Source of the DNA: Acidobacteriota bacterium
GTDB taxonomy: Bacteria > Acidobacteriota > Blastocatellia > Pyrinomonadales > Pyrinomonadaceae
DNA length: 64,000 nt
Direction: 5' to 3'
Assembly (NCBI GenBank): GCA_016716435.1
Contig: JADJWI010000003.1
Coordinates: 1-64,000 of the forward strand
Each line of letters starts with the position of its first letter. Position 1 is the first letter of the stretch. Of this stretch, positions 15,107 to 24,310 are shown in pieces. The notes under the pieces are model-generated. The model did no database searches and was not told the DNA's origin. It worked only from the letters and a program-made list of their open reading frames with translations. Position numbers and translations under genes: made by a program.

Positions 15107-16129
15107 CTATGCGATGCGGAAGGTGCGGCTGTCGTTATTCGTGGCGACAAGCGAGAAAAAGGCAGAATCGGGGAGCTCAATTGGCGAGGCAAAGGCAATT
15201 GTGCCGAATTGAAACAGTGCTTTATGCCAGCGGTCTTTTGGAAACTTGACGACCTCAGTCAAGTTATCGTCGCGGTCAACGCTGAAGATGGCCGCGACAT
15301 TTTCTTTCTGTGCCGGTGCGTCCTCTGCGGTCGTTCCGAAGAGAAGGTTATCGCCGACCTTGCGCGAGTAAAACACCGTTCCCGAGACCTTGCCCAATAC
15401 CTTCCGCTCGCCCGAATCGCGGTCGAACCTGATGATCTCGTTCTCGCGATATTCGGCATCCGTTCCGTAGTACATCGCTTTCTCGGTAAAAAGCACGCTG
15501 ACGGCTCGCCAACTTTCGTCGCCCCCCCCTATTTGCTCTACAGAAGTAAAGCCGTCGCGGCTTCTAAGCATTCTGCATTCGGGGTCGGCATCGCCTGTTA
15601 GGCAAACGAGTGAGCGGTCAAAAGGATCGAGATAAATTCCGTGGATGTGGCGTATTTCGCCTTTCCCAAACTTGTAGGCCGTTTCCAGCTCATCGCTTCC
15701 CGGGGTGAAGCGATAGATCCGCATTTCTCCGCGTTCGGCGTTGTCGAGATACTCCCCGAAATAGACATTTCCATCGTCGGCCACGGCAGCGGCGGAGCGA
15801 AGAACTCGGCACGGCCGTTCAAGTCCTTTTAGTTCGCGATACTCACCATCGGCGCTAAAAACGCCAACCGACTTGTCAAAGGTGATAAATATCTCGCCAT
15901 TCGGCAGCGGGAGAAGATTGGCGACCATGAAGCGAAAGAGCCGCTGAGCAAGCCGCGAACGGCTGGCCAGTTCCTTCCAACCCGGCGCGGTGATCTTGCC
16001 TATCTTTTTGAGCTCGCCGCCGATCTCACGACATTCAAATATCTCGTTCCGGCGAGAGAGAAAGTGCCTTCCGGGTTCTGACCATTCGACAACATAGTCT
16101 TTAAGCGATCGGATTTCTTCAATCTTCAT
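15107..16129 (-). CDS. Propeller-like protein next to carbamoyltransferase
   Basis: This 340-residue protein has no signal peptide and shows repeated short beta blades, for example NGEIFITFDKSVGVFSADGE, DGNVYFGEYLD, EMRIYRFTPGSD, ENEIIRFDRDSGERK and NLLFGTTAEDA. The layout suggests a beta-propeller of six or seven blades. I do not recognise a named family. Its start overlaps the end of the carbamoyltransferase gene (ATGA), so it is translationally coupled and likely works in the same pathway, perhaps on the same sugar or metabolite. Confidence 0.6.
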   Translation of the reverse strand: MKIEEIRSLKDYVVEWSEPGRHFLSRRNEIFECREIGGELKKIGKITAPGWKELASRSRLAQRLFRFMVANLLPLPNGEIFITFDKSVGVFSADGEYRELKGLERPCRVLRSAAAVADDGNVYFGEYLDNAERGEMRIYRFTPGSDELETAYKFGKGEIRHIHGIYLDPFDRSLVCLTGDADPECRMLRSRDGFTSVEQIGGGDESWRAVSVLFTEKAMYYGTDAEYRENEIIRFDRDSGERKVLGKVSGTVFYSRKVGDNLLFGTTAEDAPAQKENVAAIFSVDRDDNLTEVVKFPKDRWHKALFQFGTIAFASPIELPDSAFFSLVATNNDSRTFRIA

Positions 16130-17874
16130 TTTGATTCTCCAGCGTCCGGTTTCTTACAAAAAAATGAGCCGATGACAAGCACATCCATTCGCGTCCGCAG
16201 ATAGCACTCGATCGCCTCGGAAGGCTTGCAGACGATCGGCTCGTTTTCATTAAAGCTCGTATTAAGGATCACGGGAATTCCCGTCTTGCGGTCAAATGCC
16301 GTGATCAGGTCGTAATACAAAGGGTTCTCGATGCGGCTGACCGTTTGGAGCCTGCCGGTGTCGTCAACGTGGTTGACCGCCGAGAGCCGTTCTCGCCATT
16401 CCGGTTTGATCTTATAAACGTGGAGCATGAACGGCGAAGGATGGTCGTGTTCGAACAGATCCGTTTGCCTTTCGGCGAGCACGCTCGGAGCGAAAGGCCT
16501 GAAGGCTTCGCGGTGCTTAATGCGTGCGTTGAGAATGTCCTTCATATTCGGAAAGCCCGGATGGGCGAGGATCGAGCGGTTCCCGAGTGCTCGCGGCCCC
16601 CATTCCATACGCCCCTGAAACCAACCGACGACCATTCCGTTCTTTATCTCTTCGGACGTTCGGTCAAGCAGTTCGTCGCGGGTCAACTCTTGGAACTCAA
16701 GGTCATACTTTGCGAGTTCGTTCCTGATCTCGTCGTCGGAAAATTCGTCGCCGAGATAGGAATTTTCCATCTTCCACCGGACGCCTTCCTTTAGAACGGA
16801 GTTGCTTACAAATAAAGCGGCACCGAGTGCGAGGCCGTCGTCGCCAGCGGCGGGCTGTATGCACGTCTCGCGAAATGGCGTCTCGGTCAGCAGCTTGCCG
16901 TTGGCAACCGAGTTTAAGGCACAGCCGCCGGCCATCGACACACGCGGGGTCGGCACTTCCCTGTGTAGCAATCGCAAAAGGTGCATGTACCGATCCTCAA
17001 AGACGCGTTGGAGCCCAAAGGAAATGTCTTCGTCGCGTTTGGTGATCTCCGAATGCCGTTCACGCGGCTCGCCGAACGTCTTGATGAATAGGTCCGAGTA
17101 AAGACGATGAACGATCATCTCGCCTTTGTCGTTGATCTCCATTCCCTGATTCGCACCGAAGGGCAGGAAAAAATCGGGATTGAGGTCAAAGCCCTTCTCG
17201 GTTGGGATGACGGCACCTTCAAAAAAATCGCGATAGGTATCTTCGCCGAGCGGAGCAAGGCCCATGACCTTGCCTTCGTCGCCATACTTTCCGTAGCCGA
17301 TGAACTGGCAGACGGCCGTGTAGAACGTCCCGAGCGAATGAGGAACGAAAACCTTGCGGATCGGGCGGATCTCGTTACCTTTGCATTCGGAAAACAAACA
17401 CGAAACGAAGTCTCCGGAACCATCGATGGTTATCCCGGCCGAGTGTTCCCATTCGGAAGCTAAATAAGCGCTTGCTGTATGCGCGAGGTGGTGTTCGACG
17501 TTGTGCTGCTTGAACCGCAAACTCGCCTTATCGACTCCGCATTGGTCGGCGATCATGGTCGCAAGGTCGTCAAATGCTTTGCTCTTGCGGCGGATCGAAG
17601 CAAGGTTCAAAAGCTTCGAAGGGTTTCGGATGGCGAACTCAAGTTTCTTGTGTAGATTGGCGGACGAGTCACGACCAACGGCAACATGCTCTACGTCGGA
17701 AAGGCTCAGCCCTGCGATCTCAAGACAACGGGTTATCGAAAGTGCGGGAAATCCGGCGAAGTACTTAATGCGGTTAAGGCGCTCTTCGGCGATGGCCGCA
17801 ACCGGAATGCCATCGACGACGACGGATGCAGATGACCCCGCATGATTTGAATTTATGCCTAGAATTACGCTCAT
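16126..17874 (-). CDS. Carbamoyltransferase, NodU/CmcH family
   Basis: The 582 residues cover both domains of the family. The N-terminal Kae1/YrdC-like half opens ILGINSNHAGSSASVVVDG and includes the His-containing VEHHLAHTASAYLAS, and the C-terminal half has VVGWFQGRMEWGPRALGNRS. These enzymes use carbamoyl phosphate and ATP to put a carbamoyl group on a hydroxyl of a sugar or natural product, as in Nod factors or cephamycin. The gene lies between a methyltransferase and a propeller-like protein on the same strand, so tailoring of a surface glycan or secreted metabolite is likely. No sugar synthesis genes lie next to it. Confidence 0.92.
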   Translation of the reverse strand: MSVILGINSNHAGSSASVVVDGIPVAAIAEERLNRIKYFAGFPALSITRCLEIAGLSLSDVEHVAVGRDSSANLHKKLEFAIRNPSKLLNLASIRRKSKAFDDLATMIADQCGVDKASLRFKQHNVEHHLAHTASAYLASEWEHSAGITIDGSGDFVSCLFSECKGNEIRPIRKVFVPHSLGTFYTAVCQFIGYGKYGDEGKVMGLAPLGEDTYRDFFEGAVIPTEKGFDLNPDFFLPFGANQGMEINDKGEMIVHRLYSDLFIKTFGEPRERHSEITKRDEDISFGLQRVFEDRYMHLLRLLHREVPTPRVSMAGGCALNSVANGKLLTETPFRETCIQPAAGDDGLALGAALFVSNSVLKEGVRWKMENSYLGDEFSDDEIRNELAKYDLEFQELTRDELLDRTSEEIKNGMVVGWFQGRMEWGPRALGNRSILAHPGFPNMKDILNARIKHREAFRPFAPSVLAERQTDLFEHDHPSPFMLHVYKIKPEWRERLSAVNHVDDTGRLQTVSRIENPLYYDLITAFDRKTGIPVILNTSFNENEPIVCKPSEAIECYLRTRMDVLVIGSFFCKKPDAGESK

Positions 17875-17883
17875 GAAATTAGT

Positions 17884-18855
17884 TCAGTTCTTAGATGAGT
17901 AAAGATAAACGCTATCGGCGCCTTTCGCCAATGTCGGCACTTTCTCGCTCAGCCTCCGAAGTGCTTCAGAGGTTCGTACCAAAGCGCGATAATGCGTTGG
18001 GAACAGATCGGCATCGCTTGCTTGAAGGCCGAGGCCGAAATAACAATCGGCGGTCAGCTTTGTGGGCCCGATCAATCGTTCGAAGACCGAAAGGATCTCG
18101 GCCGGTTTCCAGTAACGAACATCAAAACCTTCGCCCTCGGCGAAACCGCGACGCCAAAAGTTGTAGAATTGCCGAAGCCCGTAGACGTTTGGCATCTGGA
18201 TCAGTGAGTTACCGCCGGGCTTCAACACTCTCGCCGCTTCCTCGATGGAGATCTTCGCATTCGCCTTACTCAAATGTTGATAGACGCTGTAGCAAAAAAC
18301 CGTATCGAACGCAGCGGACCGAAACGGAAGAAAACGGCAGTCACCAACGACGAAATCGGCCTCGATCCCAAGTTGTTTACAAACCCTTTTCGCGGCGAGC
18401 ACGGCACGCAAACTCGGATCGATCCCGACGGGACGATAACCCAATTGCCCCGCGGCCACACACCAGCGGCCCCAGTTGCAACCGATGTCAAGAAAGGTTG
18501 CTCCGTTTCCTTCCGGAAGCCGGAGATGCGGAATCGGATAACGCTCTAGCCGGTTCTGAACCGAGAAGTAGAGGTTGCCGGACGTGTAAGGAACCTCGCC
18601 TTGAACAAACGGGTCGATAGTTCCAGCATTGTCTGTTGAGCGATCCGCATCGGTTAACAGTGAATTGTCCTTGATAGCCTCGAACGTACGCTTTATGTAG
18701 TCGTGCGTGCTCTCAGCCTCTTCGATCAATAATATCGGGACACCGGAAATGACCGGGTAAACATGGCCATTCTCGCAAACCAATCCGTTGTCACAGCTCC
18801 TTAGCGAGCCGTGATCGCGTGGACAACTGAGATGTTCGAAAAGCCAGCTATTCAC
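17884..18855 (-). CDS. SAM-dependent methyltransferase with Trm112-like N-terminus
   Basis: Residues 1-45 resemble the Trm112-like zinc module (HLSCPRDHGSLR, VCENGHVYPVISGVPILL). The class I methyltransferase core follows, with motif I FLDIGCNWGRWCVAAG and later FDTVFCYSVYQHLSKANAKI. Proteins of this layout often methylate sugars or lipids in cell-surface clusters. It stands nine bases upstream of the carbamoyltransferase gene, and I expect one operon. The acceptor is unknown. Confidence 0.85.
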   Translation of the reverse strand: MNSWLFEHLSCPRDHGSLRSCDNGLVCENGHVYPVISGVPILLIEEAESTHDYIKRTFEAIKDNSLLTDADRSTDNAGTIDPFVQGEVPYTSGNLYFSVQNRLERYPIPHLRLPEGNGATFLDIGCNWGRWCVAAGQLGYRPVGIDPSLRAVLAAKRVCKQLGIEADFVVGDCRFLPFRSAAFDTVFCYSVYQHLSKANAKISIEEAARVLKPGGNSLIQMPNVYGLRQFYNFWRRGFAEGEGFDVRYWKPAEILSVFERLIGPTKLTADCYFGLGLQASDADLFPTHYRALVRTSEALRRLSEKVPTLAKGADSVYLYSSKN

Positions 18856-18915
18856 CTTTCACCGATTTGTGGGCTACGAGATAAGTCGCTATTTTCGCAG
18901 AGTGTGCCGCCAATG

Positions 18916-19614
18916 TCACGACTCGGGCGGGTTGAAGCGGTAGCCGATGCCGCGGACGGTCTGGAGGATGCGAGGATTGTTCGGTTCGTCCTCAAGATAG
19001 CGGCGGAGGCGGACGATGAAGTTGTCGATGGCGCGGGTGTCGGTATCGGCGTGGAGTTCCCAGACGTCATCGAGTATCTCGCGGCGTGAGACGGCCCGGC
19101 CAGCATTTTCGATAAGGTAGCGAAGCAGCTTTGCCTCCATCAGGGTCAGGCGTTCGGAGCCGCCGCCGTGGCGGAGCTCGAGATTGTCGAGATCAATGAT
19201 GCGGCCATTGATATTGTATTCCTCTGCGGCGCGTTTTTCGCCCTCGGCCTGCCAACCGCTCCGGCGGATCAGCCCGCGGATGCGTGCGAGAAAGACATTG
19301 AGGTCAAAGGGCTTCGGCAGGTAATCATCGGCACCGGCCTCAAAGCCCTTGATCACATCTTCAGGACGGCCGAGAGCCGTCAGCATCAAAATTGGCGTAA
19401 AGTCGCTCCGCTCGCGAAGAGTTCGGGCGACTGTAAACCCATCAATGCCCGGCATCATCACATCAAGTACGATCGCATCAAAGCTGCCGCCGGTGATCTG
19501 TTCGAGCGCCGTTTCGCCATCGGCGGCAACGCTCGCTTCAAAGCCCTCGGCCTCAAGGTTGAACCGCAGCCCGTTGGCAAGGTGCTCTTCATCTTCGACG
19601 ATAAGTATCTTCAT
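18916..19614 (-). CDS. OmpR-family response regulator
   Basis: The receiver domain (residues 1-115) has the acidic pair EDEE, phospho-acceptor Asp51 in IVLDVMMPG, and Lys101 in LPKPFDL. The C-terminal winged helix contains LTLMEAKLLRYLIENAGRAV and DNFIVRLRRYLEDEP. It is translated directly after the histidine kinase; once the kinase frame is corrected, stop and start overlap as ATGA. The signal and the target genes are not visible from the sequence. Confidence 0.95.
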   Translation of the reverse strand: MKILIVEDEEHLANGLRFNLEAEGFEASVAADGETALEQITGGSFDAIVLDVMMPGIDGFTVARTLRERSDFTPILMLTALGRPEDVIKGFEAGADDYLPKPFDLNVFLARIRGLIRRSGWQAEGEKRAAEEYNINGRIIDLDNLELRHGGGSERLTLMEAKLLRYLIENAGRAVSRREILDDVWELHADTDTRAIDNFIVRLRRYLEDEPNNPRILQTVRGIGYRFNPPES

Positions 19615-20508
19615 TTAGTTTCAGCGGCCGGAAAGCGGACAAGAATGGTCGTCCCGCGGCCCTCGGCCCTTGCTCTGGGCACGTGTGCTGCCGCCGTGTT
19701 TTTTTACGATAGAACGGACAAGATAAAGCCCGAGCCCGGTGCCCTTGATCGCCTTTGCGCTTTTATCCCCGACGCGGTAAAAGCGGCGGAAAATGCGTTT
19801 GAACTCCGTGGCGTCAAGCCCGATGCCTTGGTCGCGGACAAAGACGTCAACCATTCTTCCACCCTTCGAGGGGCGAATGCGGACGGCAACGCGACGCTCA
19901 TCGGGCGAATACTTTATTGCGTTGTCTAGAAGGTTGAGGAAAACGGTCTGGATCGCCGCGGGGTCGCCGGTGATAAAGAGCGGCGAGGCCGGCGCCGAAA
20001 TGCGAATTTCGCCTTCATCGAGAGCATAGCGTTTGGTGACGGCCTCGGCAGCTTCGCGGACGGCCTCGCCGACATCTATACGTTCGCTGACGGTGAGGGC
20101 CTCTCGCGTGCGGGCACGGCTCGCCTGAAGCACCTCATCGACCGTATGCAGGAGCCGATCGCTATCCTTGAGCATAATGTCGTAAAACTCTGCTCGCTGC
20201 TCGGGCGAAATGTCGCGGCTGCGAAGCGTATCGAGGTAGAGGCGGATCGAGGCGATCGGCGTTTTCAGCTCGTGCGTGACGGCATTTAGAAAGGCATCGT
20301 GCTGCTCATTGCGGCGGATCTCGCGGACAAGGAAGATGGTATTAAGGATGAGGCCGGTGATGATCAGGGCAAAAAAGATCACCCCGAGGATCATCATCAC
20401 GACCTCGCGAAAGCTCAAGATTATCCAGCCGACATTGAGCGCAACGGTAAGGGCACTAAGGCTAATGCCGAGAACAAGGAAGAAAATGGCTGACTTTCGC
20501 CGCTGCAT
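19611..20508 (-). CDS. Sensor histidine kinase, frameshift near the end
   Basis: Two membrane segments near the N-terminus (FFLVLGISLSALTVAL and VVMMILGVIFFALIITG) are followed by the H-box NAVTHELKTPIASIRL and a GHKL ATPase domain with NLLDNAIKYSP, DQGIGL and GTGLGLYLV. No periplasmic sensor domain of any size lies between the membrane segments. As written, the protein ends oddly in RDDHSCPLSGR at 19621. Removing one G from the GGG complementary to 19667-19669 restores the family ending EGRGTTILVRFPAAETK and places the stop in an ATGA overlap with the response regulator. I take ATG 20508 as the start; TTG 20574 is an alternative. Confidence 0.85.
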
Positions 20509-20594
20509 CGCTAAAAGCCCAAGATTAGAAGCGAAAAGGGCAAAAGTAAAAGCCGTGCTTCTACCTTTGCCCAATTATCGCGAGTGTTTGGTGG

Positions 20595-21473
20595 TTAGGC
20601 CGCGTCCGTTACGGGGTCGAGCTTGACCTGTTTTCGCTCTTCCTGCTTCTTCGGGTCGAAGGCGTAGATGTCCTTGGCGAGCCCGACCATTTCAAGCAGG
20701 CGGATCTCGATCCAGTTGATATCAAACTCATACCAGGCAAGGCCGTGTTTTGCTGAACGCGGATGAGCGTGGTGATTGTTGTGCCAGCCTTCGCCCCACG
20801 TAAGGGCGGCAACGAGTCCGTTGTTTCGCGAGTCGTCACGCGTTTCAAAGCGGCGGCTGCCCCAGAGGTGCGTTGCCGAATTAACAAGCCAGGTGAAATG
20901 CCAGCCAACCACAGTACGGAGAAAAATGCCCCAGAACACCATCCCGATACCGCCAACCGCAAACAGGCCGACGGCGAGTGCGATCACCGGGATCCAGTAA
21001 AAGCGATTGAGCACGCGATGAAACTTGTCATCGATCATGTCCGGGCAATAGCGCCGCATCGTCTCTTCTGTCTGGTTCTGCGAGGTGCCGCGAAAGATCC
21101 AGCCGATATGCGACCAATAGGTGCCATGCCGCGGGCTGTGCGGATCATTTTCCTGATCGGTAAAAGCGTGGTGAATGCGGTGCGTCGAGACCCAGCTCAG
21201 CGGCCCTGACTGAAGGGCGAGCGTTCCGAAAACGGAGAGAGTATATTCAACCCACTTTGGCGTCTTGAAGCCGCGATGCGTCAACAAGCGGTGATAGCCG
21301 ATGCCGATGCCGAGGCTTCCCGCAAACCACCAGATAAAGGCCGCGACGCCGAGGTTCAGCCAGCTAAAGGTGAAGAGCGCCGCAATGGCTCCAATATGAA
21401 AAACGACAACAAAGAATATCGTTGTGAGGTTTAGCGAGCGTTCGCTCGCCGGATTTAAAGTTGCTGTTCCCAT
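20595..21473 (-). CDS. Acyl-CoA/fatty acid desaturase
   Basis: The protein has about 292 residues from the ATG at 21473, which has a GGGGG-containing ribosome site. The three histidine boxes of membrane-bound delta-9-type desaturases are present: HRLLTH, HRIHHAF and HNNHH. Four membrane segments surround them. The enzyme places a double bond in acyl chains using two iron atoms, oxygen and electrons from a reductase not found here, and adjusts membrane fluidity. An earlier in-frame ATG at 21515 would only add a poorly conserved extension. Confidence 0.92.
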   Translation of the reverse strand: MGTATLNPASERSLNLTTIFFVVVFHIGAIAALFTFSWLNLGVAAFIWWFAGSLGIGIGYHRLLTHRGFKTPKWVEYTLSVFGTLALQSGPLSWVSTHRIHHAFTDQENDPHSPRHGTYWSHIGWIFRGTSQNQTEETMRRYCPDMIDDKFHRVLNRFYWIPVIALAVGLFAVGGIGMVFWGIFLRTVVGWHFTWLVNSATHLWGSRRFETRDDSRNNGLVAALTWGEGWHNNHHAHPRSAKHGLAWYEFDINWIEIRLLEMVGLAKDIYAFDPKKQEERKQVKLDPVTDAA

Positions 21474-21625
21474 CGATCCCCCGAAAAATAAATTGCGGCG
21501 GGAGAATTGCCGCACTCTTAGGCTAACACCTTTCAGAGCCGGCGATTGTAAGAGTTTTGTAAGAGAATCGGAGCAAGTTTTTTGGATGGCTTGCTTTCCC
21601 TTAAGGTATTGAACAAAAATGGCTT

Positions 21626-22561
21626 ATGGCCCGAAAGGGAAAACTGCAGATATATACCGAATTCGCGGTCGCAAAGAGCATTTTTACGGCCCTTTCGCTG
21701 CTGCCGCGGGCTTGGGCAGTCGGGCTCGGGATCGCGGTCGGGCGGCTCGGGTTTCGCGTGCTCGGCGGGCTGCGGCGGGTCGCAATCAGAAACCTCGAAC
21801 TCGCATACCCGGAAATGTCGGCTGATGAAAGGCTGAGGACGGCCCGCGGAACTTTCGAAAGCCTCGGCCGAGTGCTTGGCGAGGCTAGCCAGTTAAGAAA
21901 GATCACACCGGAGAACATTCGGGACATCGTCGATTTCGACCTTGGGCCGGAGATCGATGAGCTTTATCGAAAGGTAAAGGCCGAGAAACGCGGGATCTTG
22001 ATAACCACCGGGCACATGGGCAATTGGGAACTGCTAGTGCAGGGCTTTGCGATAATCTACGAGCCGATCAGCTTTCTCGCCCGCCCGGTCGATAATCCGC
22101 TGATAGAGGAGATGGCGAATTCGCTTCGAACGCGGTTCGGCGCTCGGCCGATCAACAAGAGCAACTCAGCGATGACGGCCATCTCGATACTCCGCGAAGG
22201 CGGATTTCTTGGAGCACTCGTCGATGTAAACTCCAGCCGGCAAGGCGGTGTATTTGTGCCGTTTTTCGGCATTCCGGCGTGTACATCGAGCGGAGCGGCC
22301 CTGATGGCGATCCGCTCAGGAGCGTTGATCTTCCCTTGCTTTTGCGTTTACGACAGCGAGGCTGGCAAATACAAATTCGTCCACGGCGACCCGATCGAGC
22401 CGACGATAACCGGCGACCGAAATGCCGATGTGCTCGTGACCACCGAGGCATTTACCCGCGAGATAGAATCCATCATCCGCCGCTATCCGGACCAATGGCT
22501 CTGGATTCACAAACGCTGGAAGACGCGACCGAAAGGCGAGCCCGACCTTTACGGCAGGTAA
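21626..22561 (+). CDS. LpxL/HtrB-like lysophospholipid or lipid A acyltransferase
   Basis: The 311-residue protein has the family catalytic pattern GHMGNWEL (His-x4-Glu) near the middle, then SFLARPVDNPLIEE, GALVDVNSS and VFVPFFGIPACTSSGAALMA. A short N-terminal hydrophobic stretch (LSLLPRAWAVGLGIAVG) should hold it at the inner membrane. Enzymes of this family add secondary acyl chains to lipid A. The lpxA and fabZ genes further on support lipid A synthesis in this organism. The gene is divergent from the desaturase, with about 150 bases between. Confidence 0.88.
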   Translation: MARKGKLQIYTEFAVAKSIFTALSLLPRAWAVGLGIAVGRLGFRVLGGLRRVAIRNLELAYPEMSADERLRTARGTFESLGRVLGEASQLRKITPENIRDIVDFDLGPEIDELYRKVKAEKRGILITTGHMGNWELLVQGFAIIYEPISFLARPVDNPLIEEMANSLRTRFGARPINKSNSAMTAISILREGGFLGALVDVNSSRQGGVFVPFFGIPACTSSGAALMAIRSGALIFPCFCVYDSEAGKYKFVHGDPIEPTITGDRNADVLVTTEAFTREIESIIRRYPDQWLWIHKRWKTRPKGEPDLYGR

Positions 22562-22609
22562 CGCCGAGCCCTTTTCAGAAGCGAGAGTTTCGGCTAAGAT
22601 TCTCGGCAA

Positions 22610-23440
22610 ATGAAAAAGCTCACGATCTTAATATTTATCCTCGCAAGTTTTGCGGCGGCGGCTTCCGGCCAGGGCTCAAAGGACGCAGGCGATCTGTTGA
22701 AACTGCTTGGCGAGTTCCTCGACGGTGCCGGCCGAAATGATGCCGCTATTCACGACCGCTTTTGGGCGGATGAATTGATCTACACCCGCGGTGTTGGCCA
22801 GCGGATCGGGAAAGAGGAATTGATGCGCGGCGTCCGCTCCGCCCCGCCCGCAAAGCCGACTGACGCGGTCACGCTCTACAACGCCGAGGACGTGCGGATA
22901 CAGATCCACGGCAACACCGCAGTCGTCGCCTTTCAGTTGGTCGGAAAGACCATCAACGGCGGCAAAACGACGGTAACGAACCACTTGAATACCGGCACAT
23001 TCGTGAAACGCGATGGCCGCTGGCAGGCCATTGCCTGGCAAGCGACGCCGATGCGAAAAACTGACGCCGAGGCAAAGGCCGAAGTTCTCGCGGCCGAGAA
23101 AACTCTCCAGGATGCCATCGCAAAGAACGACGCAAAGACGGTCCGCGAACTCGCCCATCCTACATTCAACTGGACACACAGCACCGGGCAAGCGACTCCA
23201 CTCGAACCGTTCATCGAGACCTATTTATCCGGCAAGGTTCGCTTTTCGAACGTCGAATATCGCGATCTGGCGGTCAGCGTTTATGGCGATACGGCCGTCG
23301 TCCGCGGCGTCTCACCGCGGGTGCTTAACCGCGAGAACTCGCCGGCCGAGCGGTTTGTTCTGCATTACACAATTACGTTCATCAATTCCAACGGCCGATG
23401 GCTGGCGGTTGCTGCTCACTCGAGCCGATCTGAAAAATAA
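22610..23440 (+). CDS. Exported protein with two NTF2/SnoaL-like domains
   Basis: A signal peptide (KKLTILIFILASFAAAASG) leads into two tandem DUF4440-type cone folds. The first spans about residues 25-150 (FWADELIYTRGVGQRIGKEE ... GRWQAIAWQATPM) and the second about 155-276 (LAHPTFNWTHSTGQ ... GRWLAVAAHSS). The internal repeat is visible as matching 'nAVVaF/TAVVRG' and 'GRWqaiAwq/GRWLAVAAH' strands. Such domains bind small ligands or act as lyases or isomerases. The exact role is unknown. It starts a run of three exported proteins on this strand. Confidence 0.8.
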   Translation: MKKLTILIFILASFAAAASGQGSKDAGDLLKLLGEFLDGAGRNDAAIHDRFWADELIYTRGVGQRIGKEELMRGVRSAPPAKPTDAVTLYNAEDVRIQIHGNTAVVAFQLVGKTINGGKTTVTNHLNTGTFVKRDGRWQAIAWQATPMRKTDAEAKAEVLAAEKTLQDAIAKNDAKTVRELAHPTFNWTHSTGQATPLEPFIETYLSGKVRFSNVEYRDLAVSVYGDTAVVRGVSPRVLNRENSPAERFVLHYTITFINSNGRWLAVAAHSSRSEK

Positions 23441-23452
23441 CTACGTCACAAA

Positions 23453-24283
23453 ATGAAAACGCAGAAACGGATGAAGAATATTTTCGCGGGCCGACTTGTG
23501 CTCGTCGCGGCCATTGTTTTTTTGTTCTCGCTTGACCAGTACGGTCAACAGCGGCTACTCGTCATCGGCGGCGGTGAACGGCCGGCGGCCGCGATGAAGC
23601 AATTTGTCACGTGGAGCGGCGGCGAAAAGGCCGAAATCCTGGTCATCACATGGGCGAGCGGAGTTCCCGATGAGAGCTTTGAATCGCTCAAAAAGCAGTT
23701 CACCGATGCCGGTGCAGGCACAGTGCTCGATGCTCCGCGGCGGCCGCTCGATGAGAAAGGAAGAGTTGAATTCATGCGAATGCTTGAGCAAGCAAGCGGC
23801 GTTTTCTTCTCCGGCGGAGACCAGAACCGAATCATGGATGTGCTTGCCGATGAGCCGCTCTTAGCAGGCCTGCGGGCGAGATTCGCAACAGGTACGCCCT
23901 TTGGCGGGACGAGCGCCGGAGCGGCCGTCATGTCAGACCCGATGATGACTGGCGATGCGGATCTGAAGCTGTTGGACGGCAAGCAAGTTGGCGTGAGGAA
24001 AGGCCTTGGGCTCGTGCCGAATGTGATATTCGATCAGCATTTCCTCGTACGCCAACGGCATAACCGGCTCTTCGGACTCGTGATGGAGAATCCGCGGATG
24101 CTCGGGATCGGTATCGACGAGGACACGGCCGTCCTGATCGAGGACAACCGTCGGCTGCAGGTCGTTGGTAAAACGCAGGTGATGTTCGTCCATTCGCCGA
24201 ACGGCCGGCAGCCTTTTCACGTCAGTTTTCTGAATTCGGGCGAGCGTTTCGACCTTCGCGAAAGGCGGCCCGCGGGGCGATAG
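23453..24283 (+). CDS. Cyanophycinase-like peptidase (S51 family), exported
   Basis: After a signal or anchor segment (LVLVAAIVFLFSLDQYGQ) the protein shows the S51 fold: LLVIGGGERP, GVFFSGGDQNRIM, and the nucleophile elbow FGGTSAGAAVMS. Then follow DQHFLVRQRHNRLFG and GIGIDEDTAVLIE, typical of cyanophycinases. Secreted members of this family break down cyanophycin (multi-L-arginyl-poly-aspartate) released by other bacteria. No cyanophycin synthetase is visible, so scavenging is more likely than storage, though another beta-aspartyl or isoaspartyl peptide could be the substrate. Confidence 0.85.
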   Translation: MKTQKRMKNIFAGRLVLVAAIVFLFSLDQYGQQRLLVIGGGERPAAAMKQFVTWSGGEKAEILVITWASGVPDESFESLKKQFTDAGAGTVLDAPRRPLDEKGRVEFMRMLEQASGVFFSGGDQNRIMDVLADEPLLAGLRARFATGTPFGGTSAGAAVMSDPMMTGDADLKLLDGKQVGVRKGLGLVPNVIFDQHFLVRQRHNRLFGLVMENPRMLGIGIDEDTAVLIEDNRRLQVVGKTQVMFVHSPNGRQPFHVSFLNSGERFDLRERRPAGR

Positions 24284-24310
24284 GCCGGTTTTCAAAGAGA
24301 GGATAAAGAG

